Shown: one piece after another, positions 21,008-32,821 of the stretch
Layout of the letters: every line of letters starts with the position of its first letter
How positions within the stretch are numbered: the stretch's first letter is position 1
Origin: Haematobia irritans
Lineage: Eukaryota; Arthropoda; Insecta; Diptera; Muscidae
DNA: 64,000 bases
Direction of reading: 5' to 3'
NCBI RefSeq assembly: GCF_050003625.1
Contig: NC_134401.1
Coordinates: 69,110,537 to 69,174,536 of the forward strand
Translations under genes and position numbers: made by a program
The notes under the pieces: model-generated
What the model saw: only the letters and a program-made list of their open reading frames with translations
What the model was told of the DNA's origin: nothing
Database searches by the model: none

Positions 21008-21661
21008 CACTGAAAAAAATATTGTCGTGAGGTCAAAGATTTCATGTCTTTAGAATACGAATGCAAATTTTGCTTAGCATGTAAGACGCATTTCTCTAAT
21101 ATAAAGTTTTTTTCCTTGTCCAAAAGTCAATCAACTTTTCAATGAAGTTTGAATTGTCCTTACAATTAAGTGATTTTACTTAAAAATGTGTATCATAACA
21201 TGAAAGATAAAATTTTTGGTGTAAGGTTAACGTGACTTTAATAATTCAGAAAAAATCTTTAAAATTAATAAAATTGTATTTTAATTTGTTTCCTGTTTGC
21301 ATCTTGCCTACAAAGCAAAACATCGTTAAAAAAATAGGATATGTTTTTCAACACCTTATTTTAAAGACGTTTTTTACTTGAAACATAGCATAATTTCTAC
21401 TGGAAGTCGAGTCTTAATTTGGAAAATAAAGTTATCGTTTACTCGTTTTTAGAGGAATTTGATAGCATCTGACGAAAGAGTCTGAAAAAATTAAAAATTA
21501 ACATTTGCTTCCAGAAACAAGTACACAAAACCCAAATTTAAAAGAGAATTGCGTCTTTAAAGTATCCTTACTTGTATTCTCCGCTTCTTTGGCTCGGAAT
21601 CAATACCCAAATTGTTAAAGTAAAGACAAAATCTTTGGAACCGGGCATGCTTTTTTCAGTG
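21008..21661. mobile_element. CACTGAAAAAA-ended element, full copy
   Basis: Starts CACTGAAAAAAATATTG and ends with the inverse of CACTGAAAAAAGCATGCC. TA flanks both sides. No ORF. Half copies start units B and C of the array (25428-25681, 30331-30590), and inverted relics lie at 59686-59970 and 60450-61085. The array duplication breakpoint falls inside this element at 21409. Confidence 0.75.
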
Positions 21662-24600
21662 TACAAATCCCTATTATTTAAACCCGTTTTTGGATAAACT
21701 TTTATTTATTGTGTAACAAAAACACATTTTCGGTACTCATTTTCATAAGGGAGAGCGAAAAACTAAAAAAACGCATGAGTATCTCAGACGTAGATAAGCT
21801 GTTTAGGGTTAAGGTAAGTACTATGTTTAGTTTTCAAGCTGAAATCAATTTCACGGTAATTTTCACCGTAACTTTTTTAATCGATTAATTTAGAGATATT
21901 AAATGTTTCGCTATCAATACATTAGATCTTTTCCAACTATAATTGAATTTAAATAACTGTAGTCGTCTTCATATATATGTTTGCTCTTTTAATTTAGTGT
22001 TTTCGTGAAAAAAAACCGTACATAGTAGATACCTAAATGTGAACGAACCATTATTTTTTATCAACAGAACAAAAACGCAACTATATTAGCTGGCCGGCTA
22101 TTAGATCAAATGTCAACTCTGTTTTTAGTGCCATTCTTAAGCGAGCTTAGCAAAGCAGTGCGGGAAAATAAAATGTATCGGATAAAACATATAATATTAA
22201 ATATTTATATATACAATTTATTTTGTGTGATTGCGGTAAAAGACTTTGGTAAGTTTTATTTACCACATTCCTCGGCTTAAATCTACTTTAGTACAAGTGG
22301 TCCGATATTGGAATTAGCCGCCATCGCACATAATCATCCTAAATGTAATATATTTAGAATAAAATGGACCCTGAGAGATGTTCGCGTTAGCCCACTTTGG
22401 GCTCTGTCCATAGGTGAAAGTCTCAAACCCCGGCCGAAGGCCGTCCACCTATACCCAATTTTAAAGGGTCGGTATCTCGAAAACTACGCTCTTCCGACAA
22501 AAATTTTACTTAATATTTTCTGCTTAAAATGTACTATTTTTACCAAAAGGTGGATATTAAGTTCGAGTTTAGCGGCATTTTTTCACTGAAGTGAAAACTA
22601 AATCAGCAAAAAAGGCATAAAATTATACATATTTGGAATATAAGGAAATAAAAACGACATCTTTACTCCTAGAGGACTTGGCAAAACAAATAGCCGTGCT
22701 ATTTCCTAAAGAATCAAGCGTACGTATCACTAATAGAAAAAGGGTCAGCTAAAAACAGCAGTATTGAGCGAACATCAAATTGTAAATTCTTTTTGCCTTA
22801 AAAAAACCGAACTAAAAATGTATTTTTGTATATTGTTGCACGCCAGTACACTTTAAAAATTCCTAAATTTGATCAGCAAACAGTTTGGTCGTTTTATAAC
22901 TCACTACAATACAATATTACTATATAGTTTTTATTCTATTTTCAATTTTATTATTTGTTTCATGTAATTAAAGCATATTTTAGTGAAATCGAGTTTAAAA
23001 AAGTAGCAGATATTTCAACAAAAAGTAACCGGTTTCCGTTTTTCATTGAACTTTTTGTTGTTTTAGCAGACTTTTCCTATGTCTACAAACAAATTTCTTT
23101 AGGTGAACTTTTGCTCTAATAATTTTCTTTTTCCAGGAATCGTGGTACACTAAAATTCTTGGACAAAGAGCAAAAGGCTGGATCGTTTCGGAAAGATACA
23201 ATATTAGGAGACAATGCAAGGGATCAATGACGGAAGTAAATACAAATGATATTGATTGAACGGGAACGATCAAAAAATTTAATATAAATGAACTAATTTT
23301 CATGAACAAAAATAAACTAATATTAGCTTTCACAATAGACTGAAAAGTCTCTTAGAGTCTGCAATATCGAACCTACACCTAACCTAATATCAGCTTTAGA
23401 AATAACAAAACTTTTGTTGACTCAAAAATAAATTATAACCTTTTGCCTTTTCTTTAATAGATGAAGAATTTGCATCAAAACGTAGCTGGCTGAAATTCAA
23501 CAAAACAAACTCCGCTGAAATTTTACAAATTTGGAGCGAGACTTCAAATCAAAGGACGCGCTAAATACGCAAGAATGCAGCCATAGACGACGTTTTTATA
23601 GAATGGCCATCTTACAAATTGCCCCTTGCATTGGCAAGTTTCAAATGAGTATTTCATTATTTTTATGCATTTTATGAAAATGTTAAACTTTATTTATACG
23701 TATTTCCATTTTAGATTGAAATCGATTTTAAAACCTTGTATCCATCAGCCGACAAAAAGATCTATGGGAAATGGGAAATTTTTGAAAAAAATATCCTTGC
23801 CTTCTACAAGTTACACATAAAGGACTCTAACGCAAAGGAGCTACTAAAGAACTTATTGGACCAAGAAAAGTCTCTTTGCGAAGGTAAGTATTTCCGTTCG
23901 TGATATTTGTTTTGCTACGTAACATGTGGAAAGATTGTATTTGATAAGAAAAAAAGTAAACTGGTTTATTGGGAAAATATACTACCTGCTAAATTAATTT
24001 CCATAATATATTCTTATAAAGACAATTTACTCACATACATTTGTAACCGAAGCTATTTCGTTTCTTAAAAACAATTAGTTAAAAGTAAAGAATAAATCAT
24101 TGGCGTCAAATACTAATCTATCAAGGGAATGCAAATTTCGAAAATGAACGTCCCAAATTTAATATAAACTATTTTTATTTATTTTATTAAAGAATTTAAA
24201 ACCATGATAAATTATGATATTAAATAAGATATGTACTAACAACAAAGGTTTTCGACCTAGTAATATAAAATTTTTAAAACAAATATTACCAATTCTTTCG
24301 GTAATTTTTATTTAAAATTCCTTTAACACAGAAGTATTTATTAATTGCTGTTTTACTTATTTTCATTGCAGACACCCGTAACACAATTCTTCTTTATTTG
24401 CTCCCCGCAATTTTAAAAACCAAAAGTTTTAAGGAAAACAATAAAACTCGGATATACAATTGCTGAAAGTCAAGAAAACATTTTGAAGATTTTTCGACAT
24501 CAAAATACTATTGCAACATTTAATGGACATCCGTGTATTTTTCTAAATGGCGAAAACCTATTCGAATTAAACGGCGTCTATGTGGCGTATAGAGATATTT

Positions 24601-25427
24601 TATACAAATGTGAAACTATAATAAATGGAATCGCAACATGCTTCCATTTATTTTTCGTTTTTAATTTAAAGTACCCGCCGCAAGCGGAAAATATTTGGAC
24701 ATTCGTTCAAAACTATTTTTTTGAAATCAATTTAAATTCAGACACCTTTTCAGGTGATTCAAAATCGTTAATAGCCTATTTAAATGAACATAAGTAGTAA
24801 AGTCGTGCTTTATTCGATGTACCCTATGTAACTTGAAAGACTGATTTCGATTTACTTCACAAATTTACTAAATCCATTCATTTACGGATTTCAATGTATC
24901 CGCCGCAATAGGCTAATGTTTGGATATTCGTTTAACATTAACTTTTTTATATTAATATAAATTCTTTATGTTCTTTAATATATGAGAAATCTATTAATAA
25001 TTAAGTGGAAAACAATAGTTCCTACAAACATTGTTATAAACAAAATGTATGTAAAATATATACATAAAAATCTTAAATATCAATTTCGTATTTAAATGAA
25101 TTAAGTACTATGTTATAAATTCGATGCACCTTATGTAACTTAAAATACTGAATATGTTATACCGTATGTAATATGAATATCTACCGAATGTAACATAAAA
25201 TACTGAATTCGATTTATTTCATACAGTCAATAAAAATCTGTGAATTTTAGTTTAAAATGTCGATAAAAAATAGTTTATTGCTAAGACAACAAATATTTGT
25301 AGTTGTTATAACAGAAAAATATTAGCTATTTCAACTAACGCAGTTTGCTATTTCAGCAGCGATATGTATCAAACATTTTAGCTAACACGTTTGCTAATTC
25401 AGCAGTAGTTCAGCTAATTCAGAAGGC
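21409..25427 (+). repeat. Tandem array unit A (4.02 kb)
   Basis: Runs from GAGTCTTAATTTGG to TCAGAAGGC; the next unit begins with the same GAGTCTTAATTTGG at 25428. Contains one degraded copy of the unknown gene and a tail rich in GCTATTTCAGCA-like words. Near-identical to B and C except that it alone has 21790-22130 in unscrambled form. Confidence 0.88.
22173..24797 (+). pseudogene. Unknown multi-exon gene, copy A
   Basis: Likely exons: 22173-22248 (MYRIKHIILNIY..., hydrophobic, donor GTAAGT), 23137-23235 (ESWYTKILGQRAKGW), 23461-about 23600 (EEFASKRSWLKFNKTNS, one stop), 23715-23883 and 24372-24797. The last two join in phase through GAAG/GTAAGT...GCAG. Conserved words include TLYPSADKKIYGKWEIF, ILLYLLPAI and YPPQAENIWTFVQNYFFEI. 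From memory, this pattern resembles a large family of uncharacterised, multi-copy arthropod proteins, sometimes labelled SAMD3-like; function unknown. This copy has an in-frame stop and a 2-bp deletion near 24454 (compare copy C). An additional 93-codon ORF at 22308-22589 is present in all three units but probably non-coding. Confidence 0.6.
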
Positions 25428-25789
25428 GAGTCTTAATTTGGAAAATAAAGTTATCGTTTACTCGTTTTTAGAGGAATTTGATAGCATCTGACGAAAAAGT
25501 CTGAAAAAATTAAAAATTAACAGTTGCTTCCTAAAAACAAGTACACAAAACCCAAATTTAAAAAAGAGAATTGCGTCTTTAAAGTATCCTTACTTGTATT
25601 CTCCGCTTCTTTGTCTCGGAATCAAAACCCAAATTGTTAAAGTAAAGACAAAATCTTTGGAACCGGGCATGCTTTTTTCAGTGTACAAATCCCTATTATT
25701 TAAACCCGTTTTTGGATAAACTTTTATTTATTGTGTAACAAAAACTCACATTTTCGGTACTCATTTTCATAAGGGAGAGCGAAAAACTA

Positions 25790-26115
25790 AAAAACGCATG
25801 AGTATAATTGAATTTAATTAATAATTTAATTAATTAATATAAATGAACTAATTTTCATGAACAAAAATAAACCAATATTAGCTTTCACAATAGACTGAAA
25901 AGTCTCTTAGAGTCTGCAATATCGAACCTACACCTAACCTAATATCAGCTTTAGAAATAACAAAACTTTTGTTGACTGAAAAATAAATTATAACCTTTTG
26001 CCTTTTCTTTAATAGATGAAGAATTTGGACATCCGTGTATTTTTCTAAATGGCGAAAACCTATTCGAATTAAACGGTGTCTATGTGGCGTATAGAGATAT
26101 TTAGCAAAGCGAGCT
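25790..26115 (+). pseudogene. Scrambled mini-copy of the unknown gene in unit B
   Basis: Built of pieces that in unit A are separate: about 21780, then 23277-23473, then 24517-24602, then back to about 22134. The exon pieces join in frame: DEEF from exon 3 runs into GHPCIFLNGENLFELNGVY from the last exon and stops at TAG after AYRDI. The same block is present in unit C (30690-31010), so C and B share this event and A does not. Confidence 0.75.
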
Positions 26116-27211
26116 TAGCAAAGCAGTGCGGGAAAATAAAATGTATCGGATAAAACATATAATATTAAATATTTATATATACAATTTATTGTGTGTGATT
26201 GCGGTAAAAGACTTTGATAAGTTTTATTTACCACATTCCTCGGCTTAAATCTACTTTAGTACAAGTGGTCCGATATTGGAATTAGCCGCCATCGTACATA
26301 ATCATCCTAAATGTAATATATTTAGAATAAAATGGACCCTGAGAGATGTTCGCGTTAGCCCACTTTGGGCTCTGTCCATAGGTGAAAGTCTCAAACCCCG
26401 GCCGAAGGCCGTCCACCTATACCCAATTTTAAAGGGTCGGTATCTCGAAAACTACGCTCTTCCGACAAAATTTTTACTTAATATTTTCTGCTTAAAATGT
26501 ACTATTTTTACCAAAAGGTGGATATTAAGTTCGAGTTTAGCGGCATTTTTTCACTGAAGTGAAAACTAAATCAGCAAAAAAGGCATAAAATTATACATAT
26601 TTGGAATATAAGGAAATAAAAACGACATCTTTACTCCTAGAGGACTTGGCAAAACAAATAGCCGTGCTATTTCCTAAAGAATCAAGCGTACGTATCACTA
26701 ATAGAAAAAGGGTCAGCTAAAAACAGCAGTATTGAGCGAACATCAAATTGTAAATTCTTTTTGCCTTAAAAAAACCGAACTAAAAATGTATTTTTTGTAT
26801 ATTGTTGCACGCCAGTACACTTTAAAAATTCCTAAATTTGATCAGCAAACAGTTTGGTCGTTTTATAACTCACTACAATACAATATTACTATATAGTTTT
26901 TATTCTATTTTCAATTTTATTATTTGTTTCATGTAATTAAAGCATATTTTAGTGAAATCGAGTTTAAAAAAGTAGCAGATATTTCAACAAAAAGTAACCG
27001 GTTTCCGTTTTTCATTGAACTTTTTGTTGTTTTAGCAGACTTTTCCTATGTCTACAAACAAATTTCTTTGGGTGAACTTTTGCTCTAATAATTTTCTTTT
27101 TCCAGGAATCGTGGTACACTAAAATTCTTGGACAAAGAGCAAAAGGCTGGCTCGTGTCGAAAAAATACAATATTAGGAGACAATGCAAGGGATCAATGAC
27201 GGAAGTAAATA

Positions 27212-28144
27212 AAGGGTGATTTGTTAAGAGCTTGATAACTTTTTTTTTTAAAAAAACGCATAAAATTTGCAAAATCTCATCGGTTCTTTATTTGAAACGT
27301 TAGATTGGTCCATGACATTTACTTTTTGAAGATAATTTCATTTAAATGTTGACCGCGGCTGCGTCTTAGGTGGTCCATTCGGAAAGTCCAATTTTGGGCA
27401 ACTTTTTCGAGCATTTCGGCCGGAATAGCCCGAATTTCTTCGGAAATGTTGTCTTCCAAAGCTGGAATAGTTGCTGGCTTATTTCTGTAGACTTTAGACT
27501 TGACGTAGCCCCACAAAAAATAGTCTAAAGGCGTCAAATCGCATGATCTTGGTGGCCAACTTACCGGTCCATTTCTTGAGATGAATTGTTCTCCGAAGTT
27601 TTCCCTCAAAATGGCCATAGAATCGCGAGCTGTGTGGCATGTAGCGCCATCTTGTTGAAACCACATGTCAACCAAGTTCAGTTCTTCCATTTTTGGCAAC
27701 AAAAAGTTTGTTAGCATCGAACGATAGCGATCGCCATTCACCGTAACGTAGCGTCCAACAGCATCTTTGAAAAAATACGGTCCAATGATTCCACCAGCGT
27801 ACAAACCACACCAAACAGTGCATTTTTCGGGATGCATGGGCAGTTCTTGAACGGCTTCTGGTTGCTCTTCACTCCAAATGCGGCAATTTTGCTTATTTAC
27901 GTAGCCATTCAACCAGAAATGAGCCTCATCGCTGAACAAAATTTGTCGATAAAAAAGCGGATTTTCTGCCACTGATTTTGGTAATAAAATTCAATGATTT
28001 GCAAGCGTTGCTCGTTAGTAAGTCTATTCATGATGAAATGTCAAAGCATACTGAGCATCTTTCTCTTTGACACCATGTCTGAAATCCCACGTGATCTGTC
28101 AAATACTAATGCATGAAAATCCTAACCTCAAAAGAATCACCCTT
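27212..28144 (-). mobile_element. Tc1/mariner element, internally deleted, in array unit B
   Basis: 933 bp with ends AAGGGTGATT and its inverse. TA is duplicated (27210-27211 and 28145-28146); units A and C give the empty site (GTAAATACAAATG and GTAAATATAAATG). The transposase N-terminus (MNRLTNEQRLQIIEFYY, about 28032) is followed by a deletion, then the catalytic part. Confidence 0.93.
27319..27972 (-). pseudogene. mariner-type transposase, catalytic part
   Basis: 217 codons with the DDE/D set: first D in ILFSDEAHFWLNGYVN, second D in WFQQDGATCHTAR and third D in CDLTPLDYFLWGYVKS. The DNA-binding domain is reduced to a scrap and is out of frame with the catalytic part at about 27975, so the product is not a complete transposase. 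Compared with the usual length of about 340 residues, roughly 110 residues are missing. The terminal dinucleotide and TA target agree with Tc1/mariner. Confidence 0.9.
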
Positions 28145-31100
28145 TACAAATGATATTGATTGAACGGGAACGATCAAAAAATTTAATATAAATGAACTAA
28201 TTTTCATGAACAAAAATAAACTAATATTAGCTTTCACAATAGACTGAAAAGTCTCTTAGAGTCTGCAATATCGAACCTACACCTAACCTAATATCAGCTT
28301 TAGAAATAACAAAACTTTTGTTGACTCAAAAATAAATTATAACCTTTTGCCTTTTCTTTAATAGATGAAGAATTTGCATCAAAACGTAGCTGGCTGAAAT
28401 TCAACAAAACAAACTCCGCTGAAATTTTACAAATTTGGAGCGAGACTTCAAATCAAAGGACGCGCTAAATACGCAAGAATGCAGCCATAGACGACGTTTT
28501 TATAGAATGGCCATCTTACAAATTGCCCCTTGCATTGGCAAGTTTCAAATGAGTATTTCATTATTTTTATGGATTTTATGAAAATGTTAAACTTTATTTA
28601 TACGTATTTCCATTTTAGATTGAAATCGATTTTAAAACCTTGTGTCCATCAGCCGACAAAAAGATCTATGGGAAATGGGAAATTTTTGAAAAAAATATCC
28701 TTGCCTTCTACAAGTTACACATAAAGGACTCTAACGCAAAGGAGCTACTAAAGAACTTATTGGGCCAAGAAAAGTCTCTTTGCGAAGGTAAGTATTTCCG
28801 TTCGTGATATTTGTTTTGCTACGTAACATGTGGAAAGATTGTATTTGATAAGAAAAAAGTAAACTGGTTTATTGGGAAAATATACTACCTGCTAAATTAA
28901 ATTCCATAATATATTCTTATAAAGACAATTTACTCACATGCATTTGTAACCGAAGCTATTTCGTTTCTTAAAAACAATTAGTTAAAAGTAAAGAATAAAT
29001 CATTGGCGTCAAATACTAATCTATCGAGGGAATGCAAATTTCGAAAATGAACGTCCCAAATTTAATATAAACTATTTTTATTTATTTTATTAAAGAATTT
29101 AAAACCATGATAAATTATGATATTAAATAAGATATGTACTAACAACAAAGGTTTTCGACCTAGTAATATAAAATTTTTAAAACAAATATTACCAATTCTT
29201 TCGGTAATTTTTATTTAAAATTCCTTTAACACAGAAGTATTTATTAATTGCTGTTTTACTTATTTTCATTGCAGACACCCGTAACACAATTCTTCTTTAT
29301 TTGCTCCCCGCAATTTTAAAAACCAAAAGTTTTAAGGAAAACAATAAAACTCGGATATACAATTGCTGAAATTCAAGAAAACATTTTGAAGATTTTTCGA
29401 CATCAAAATACTATTGCAACATTTAATGGACATCCGTGTATTTTTCTAAATGGCGAAAACCTATTCGAATTAAACGGCGTCTATGTGGCGTATAGAGATA
29501 TTTTATACAAATGTGAAACTATAATAAATGGAATCGCAACATGCTTCCATTTATTTTTCGTTTTTAATTTAAAGTACCCGCCGCAAGCGGAAAATATTTG
29601 GACATTCGTTCAAAACTATTTTTTTGAAATCAATTTAAATTCAGACACCTTTTCAGGTGATTCAAAATCGTTAATAGCCTATTTAAATGAACATAAGTAG
29701 TAAAGTCGTGCTTTATTCGATGTACCCTATGTAACTTGAAAGACTGATTTCGATTTACTTCACAAATTTACTAAATCCATTCATTTACGGATTTCAATGT
29801 ATCCGCCGCAATAGGCTAATGTTTGGATATTCGTTTAACATTAACTTTTTTATATTAATCTAAATTCTTTATGTTCTTTAATATATGAGAAATCTATTAA
29901 TAATTAAGTGGAAAACAATAGTTCCTACAAACATTGTTATAAACAAAATGTATGTAAAATATATACATAAAAATCTTAAATATCAATTTCGTATTTAAAT
30001 GAATTAAGTACTATGTTATAAATTCGATGCACCTTATGTAACTTAAAATACTGAATATGTTATACCGTATGTAATATGAATATCTACCGAATGTAACATA
30101 AAATACTGAATTCGATTTATTTCATACAGTCAATAAAAATCTGTGAATTTTAGTTTAAAATGTCGATAAAAAATAGTTTATTGCTAAGACAACAAATATT
30201 TGTAGTTGTTATAACAGAAAAATATTAGCTATTTCAACTAACGCAGTTTGCTATTTCAGCAGCGATATGTATCAAACATTTTAGCTAACACGTTTGCTAA
30301 TTCAGCAGTAGTTCAGCTAATTCAGAAGGCGAGTCTTAATTTGGAAAATAAAGTTATCGTTTACTCGTTTTTAGAGGAATTTGATAGCATCTGACGAAAA
30401 AGTCTGAAAAAAATAAAAATTAACAGTTGCTTCCTAAAAACAAGTACACAAAACCCAAATTTAAAAGAGAATTGCGTCTTTAAAGTATCCTTACTTGTAT
30501 TCTCCGCTTCTTTGTCTCGGAATCAATACCCAAATTGTTAAAGTAAAGACAAAATCTTTGGAACCGGGCATGCTTTTTTCAGTGTACAAATCCCTATTAT
30601 TTAAACCCGTTTTTGGATAAACTTTTATTTATTGTGTAACAAAAACTCACATTTTCGGTACTCATTTTCATAAGGGAGAGCGAAAAACTAAAAAACGCAT
30701 GAGTATAATTGAATTTAATTAATAATTTAATTAATTAATATAAATGAACTAATTTTCATCAACAAAAATAAACCAATATTAGCTTTCACAATAGACTGAA
30801 AAGTCTCTTAGAGTCTGCAATATCGAACCTACACCTAACCTAATATCAGCTTTAGAAATAACAAAACTTTTGTTGACTCAAAAATAAATTATAACCTTTT
30901 GCCTTTTCTTTAATAGATGAAGAATTTGGACATCCGTGTATTTTTCTAAATGGCGAAAACCTATTCGAATTAAACGGTGTCTATGTGGCGTATAGAGATA
31001 TTTAGCAAAGCGAGCTTAGCAAAGCAGTGCGGGAAAATAAAATGTATCGGATAAAACATATAATATTAAATATTTATATATACAATTTATTGTGTGTGAT

Positions 31101-32166
31101 TGCGGTAAAAGACTTTGGTAAGTTTTATTTACCACATTCCTCGGCTTAAATCTACTTTGGTACAAGTGGTCCGATATTGGAATTAGCCGCCATCGCACAT
31201 AATCATCCTAAATGTAATATATTTAGAATAAAATGGACCCTGAGAGATGTTCGCGTTAGCCCACTTTGGGCTCTGTCCATAGGTGAAAGTCTCAAACCCC
31301 GGCCGAAGGCCGTCCACCTATACCCAATTTTAAAGGGTCTGTATCTCGAAAACTACGCTCTTCCGACAAAATTTTTACTTAATATTTTTTGCTTAAAATG
31401 TACTATTTTTACCAAAAGGTGGATACTAAGTTCGAGTTTAACGGCAGTTTTTCACTGAAGTGAAAACTAAATCAGCAAAAAAGGCATAAAATTATACATA
31501 TTTGGAATATAAGGAAATAAAAACGACATCTTTACTCCTAGAGGACTTGGCAAAACAAATAGCCGTGCTATTTCCTAAAGAATCAAGCGTACGTACCACT
31601 AATAGAAAAAGGGTCAGCTAAAAACAGCAGTATTGAGCGAACATCAAATTGTAAATTCTTTTTGCCTTAAAAAAACCGAACTAAAAATGTATTTTTTGTA
31701 TATTGTTGCACGCCAGTACACTTTAAAAATTCCTAAATTTGATCAGCAAACAGTTTGGTCGTTTTATAACTCACTACAATACAATATTACTATATAGTTT
31801 TTATTCTATTTTCAATTTTATTATTTGTTTCATGTAATTAAAGCATATTTTAGTGAAATCGAGTTTAAAAAAGTAGCAGAAATTTCAACAAAAAGTAACC
31901 GGTTTCCCTTTTTCATTGAACTTTATGCTGTTTTAGCAGACTTTTCCTATGTCTACAAACAAATTTCTTTAGGTGAACTTTTGCTCTAATAATTTTCTTT
32001 TTCCAGGAATCGTGGTACACTAAAATTCTTGGACAAAGAGCAAAAGGCTGGCTCGTGTCGGAAAAATACAATATTAGGAGACAATGCAAGGGATCAATGA
32101 CGGAAGTAAATATAAATGATATTGATTGAACGGGAACGATCAAAACATTTAATATAAATGAACTAA

Positions 32167-32497
32167 TGGTGTTTTCTTTTCTGAAAAAAGTGCTTTGCCT
32201 TCATTTTGTCTGTACAGAATGCGCATTTTTAAAATGTTACCAGCAACCTAAAAAAATGCTATCATTTCAGCGGGCAGAAAAGAATTCAAGGAAGGAAACA
32301 GGGCAATCGCAGCACTCTCGTTTGTTGGCAGTGCTGAAAATGCCCGTAATTTGCCCCTATGCGTGGCGATATTTTCACAACAGAATTCGAAGCCTTTTCG
32401 CACTTTTGCCTGTTTTTTTAGAAAAGAACCTAAAAAGTACATTTTCCGGGCAAAATGCAAAAAAAGTACGCATTTTTTACAAGAAAAGAAAACGCCA
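32167..32497. mobile_element. MITE, 331 bp, TGG(T/C)GTTTTCTTTTCT ends, target TAA
   Basis: Ends TGGTGTTTTCTTTTCT and, inverted, TGGCGTTTTCTTTTCT. TAA is present on both sides (32164-32166 and 32498-32500), and units A and B give the empty site GAACTAATTTTC. PIF/Harbinger-type target. No coding capacity evident. Confidence 0.9.
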
Positions 32498-32821
32498 TAA
32501 TTCTCATGAACAAAAATAAACGAATATTAGCTTTCACAATAGACTGAAAAGTCTCTTAAACTGCGTTCGCACTAGACACGAAATCGTCGTAAACGAGGAT
32601 TTTGGCCGAAATCCTCCTAAATCTCAGTAGATTTGCAATGGGAAAATATCAGCTGATTTTACGAGGATTTGGACGAAATCTCTTTAAAATCTCGAATACC
32701 TTCACTGTGCAACGCTGAGTTTAGAACATTCCGTTCTAAATTGTAATAAATTGTACAACGCTGTGTCTGTATAGAAACAAATTTTTTCACTCGACATTTC
32801 ATTAGGAAGTAAAGCGTTTCA

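Larger units (their letters stand above)
26142..29700 (+). pseudogene. Unknown multi-exon gene, copy B
   Basis: Same layout as copy A, with late exons at 28619-28787 and 29275-29700. Lesions: the first splice donor is changed from GGTAAG to GATAAG (about 26218), exon 3 has the shared stop, the 2-bp deletion near 29355 is shared with copy A, and a mariner sits in the intron after the ESWYTK exon. Confidence 0.6.
25428..30330 (+). repeat. Tandem array unit B (4.90 kb including a 933-bp mariner)
   Basis: Opens with the half CACTG element. A scrambled block (25790-26115) follows, then a full gene copy and the same tail as unit A. Without the mariner and one TA it is 3.97 kb. Confidence 0.88.

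Noticed and set aside
22308..22589. 93-codon ORF conserved in three array units (also 26276, 31177)
   Set aside because: It is conserved only because the units are recent duplicates, and its last part runs into a MITE fragment.
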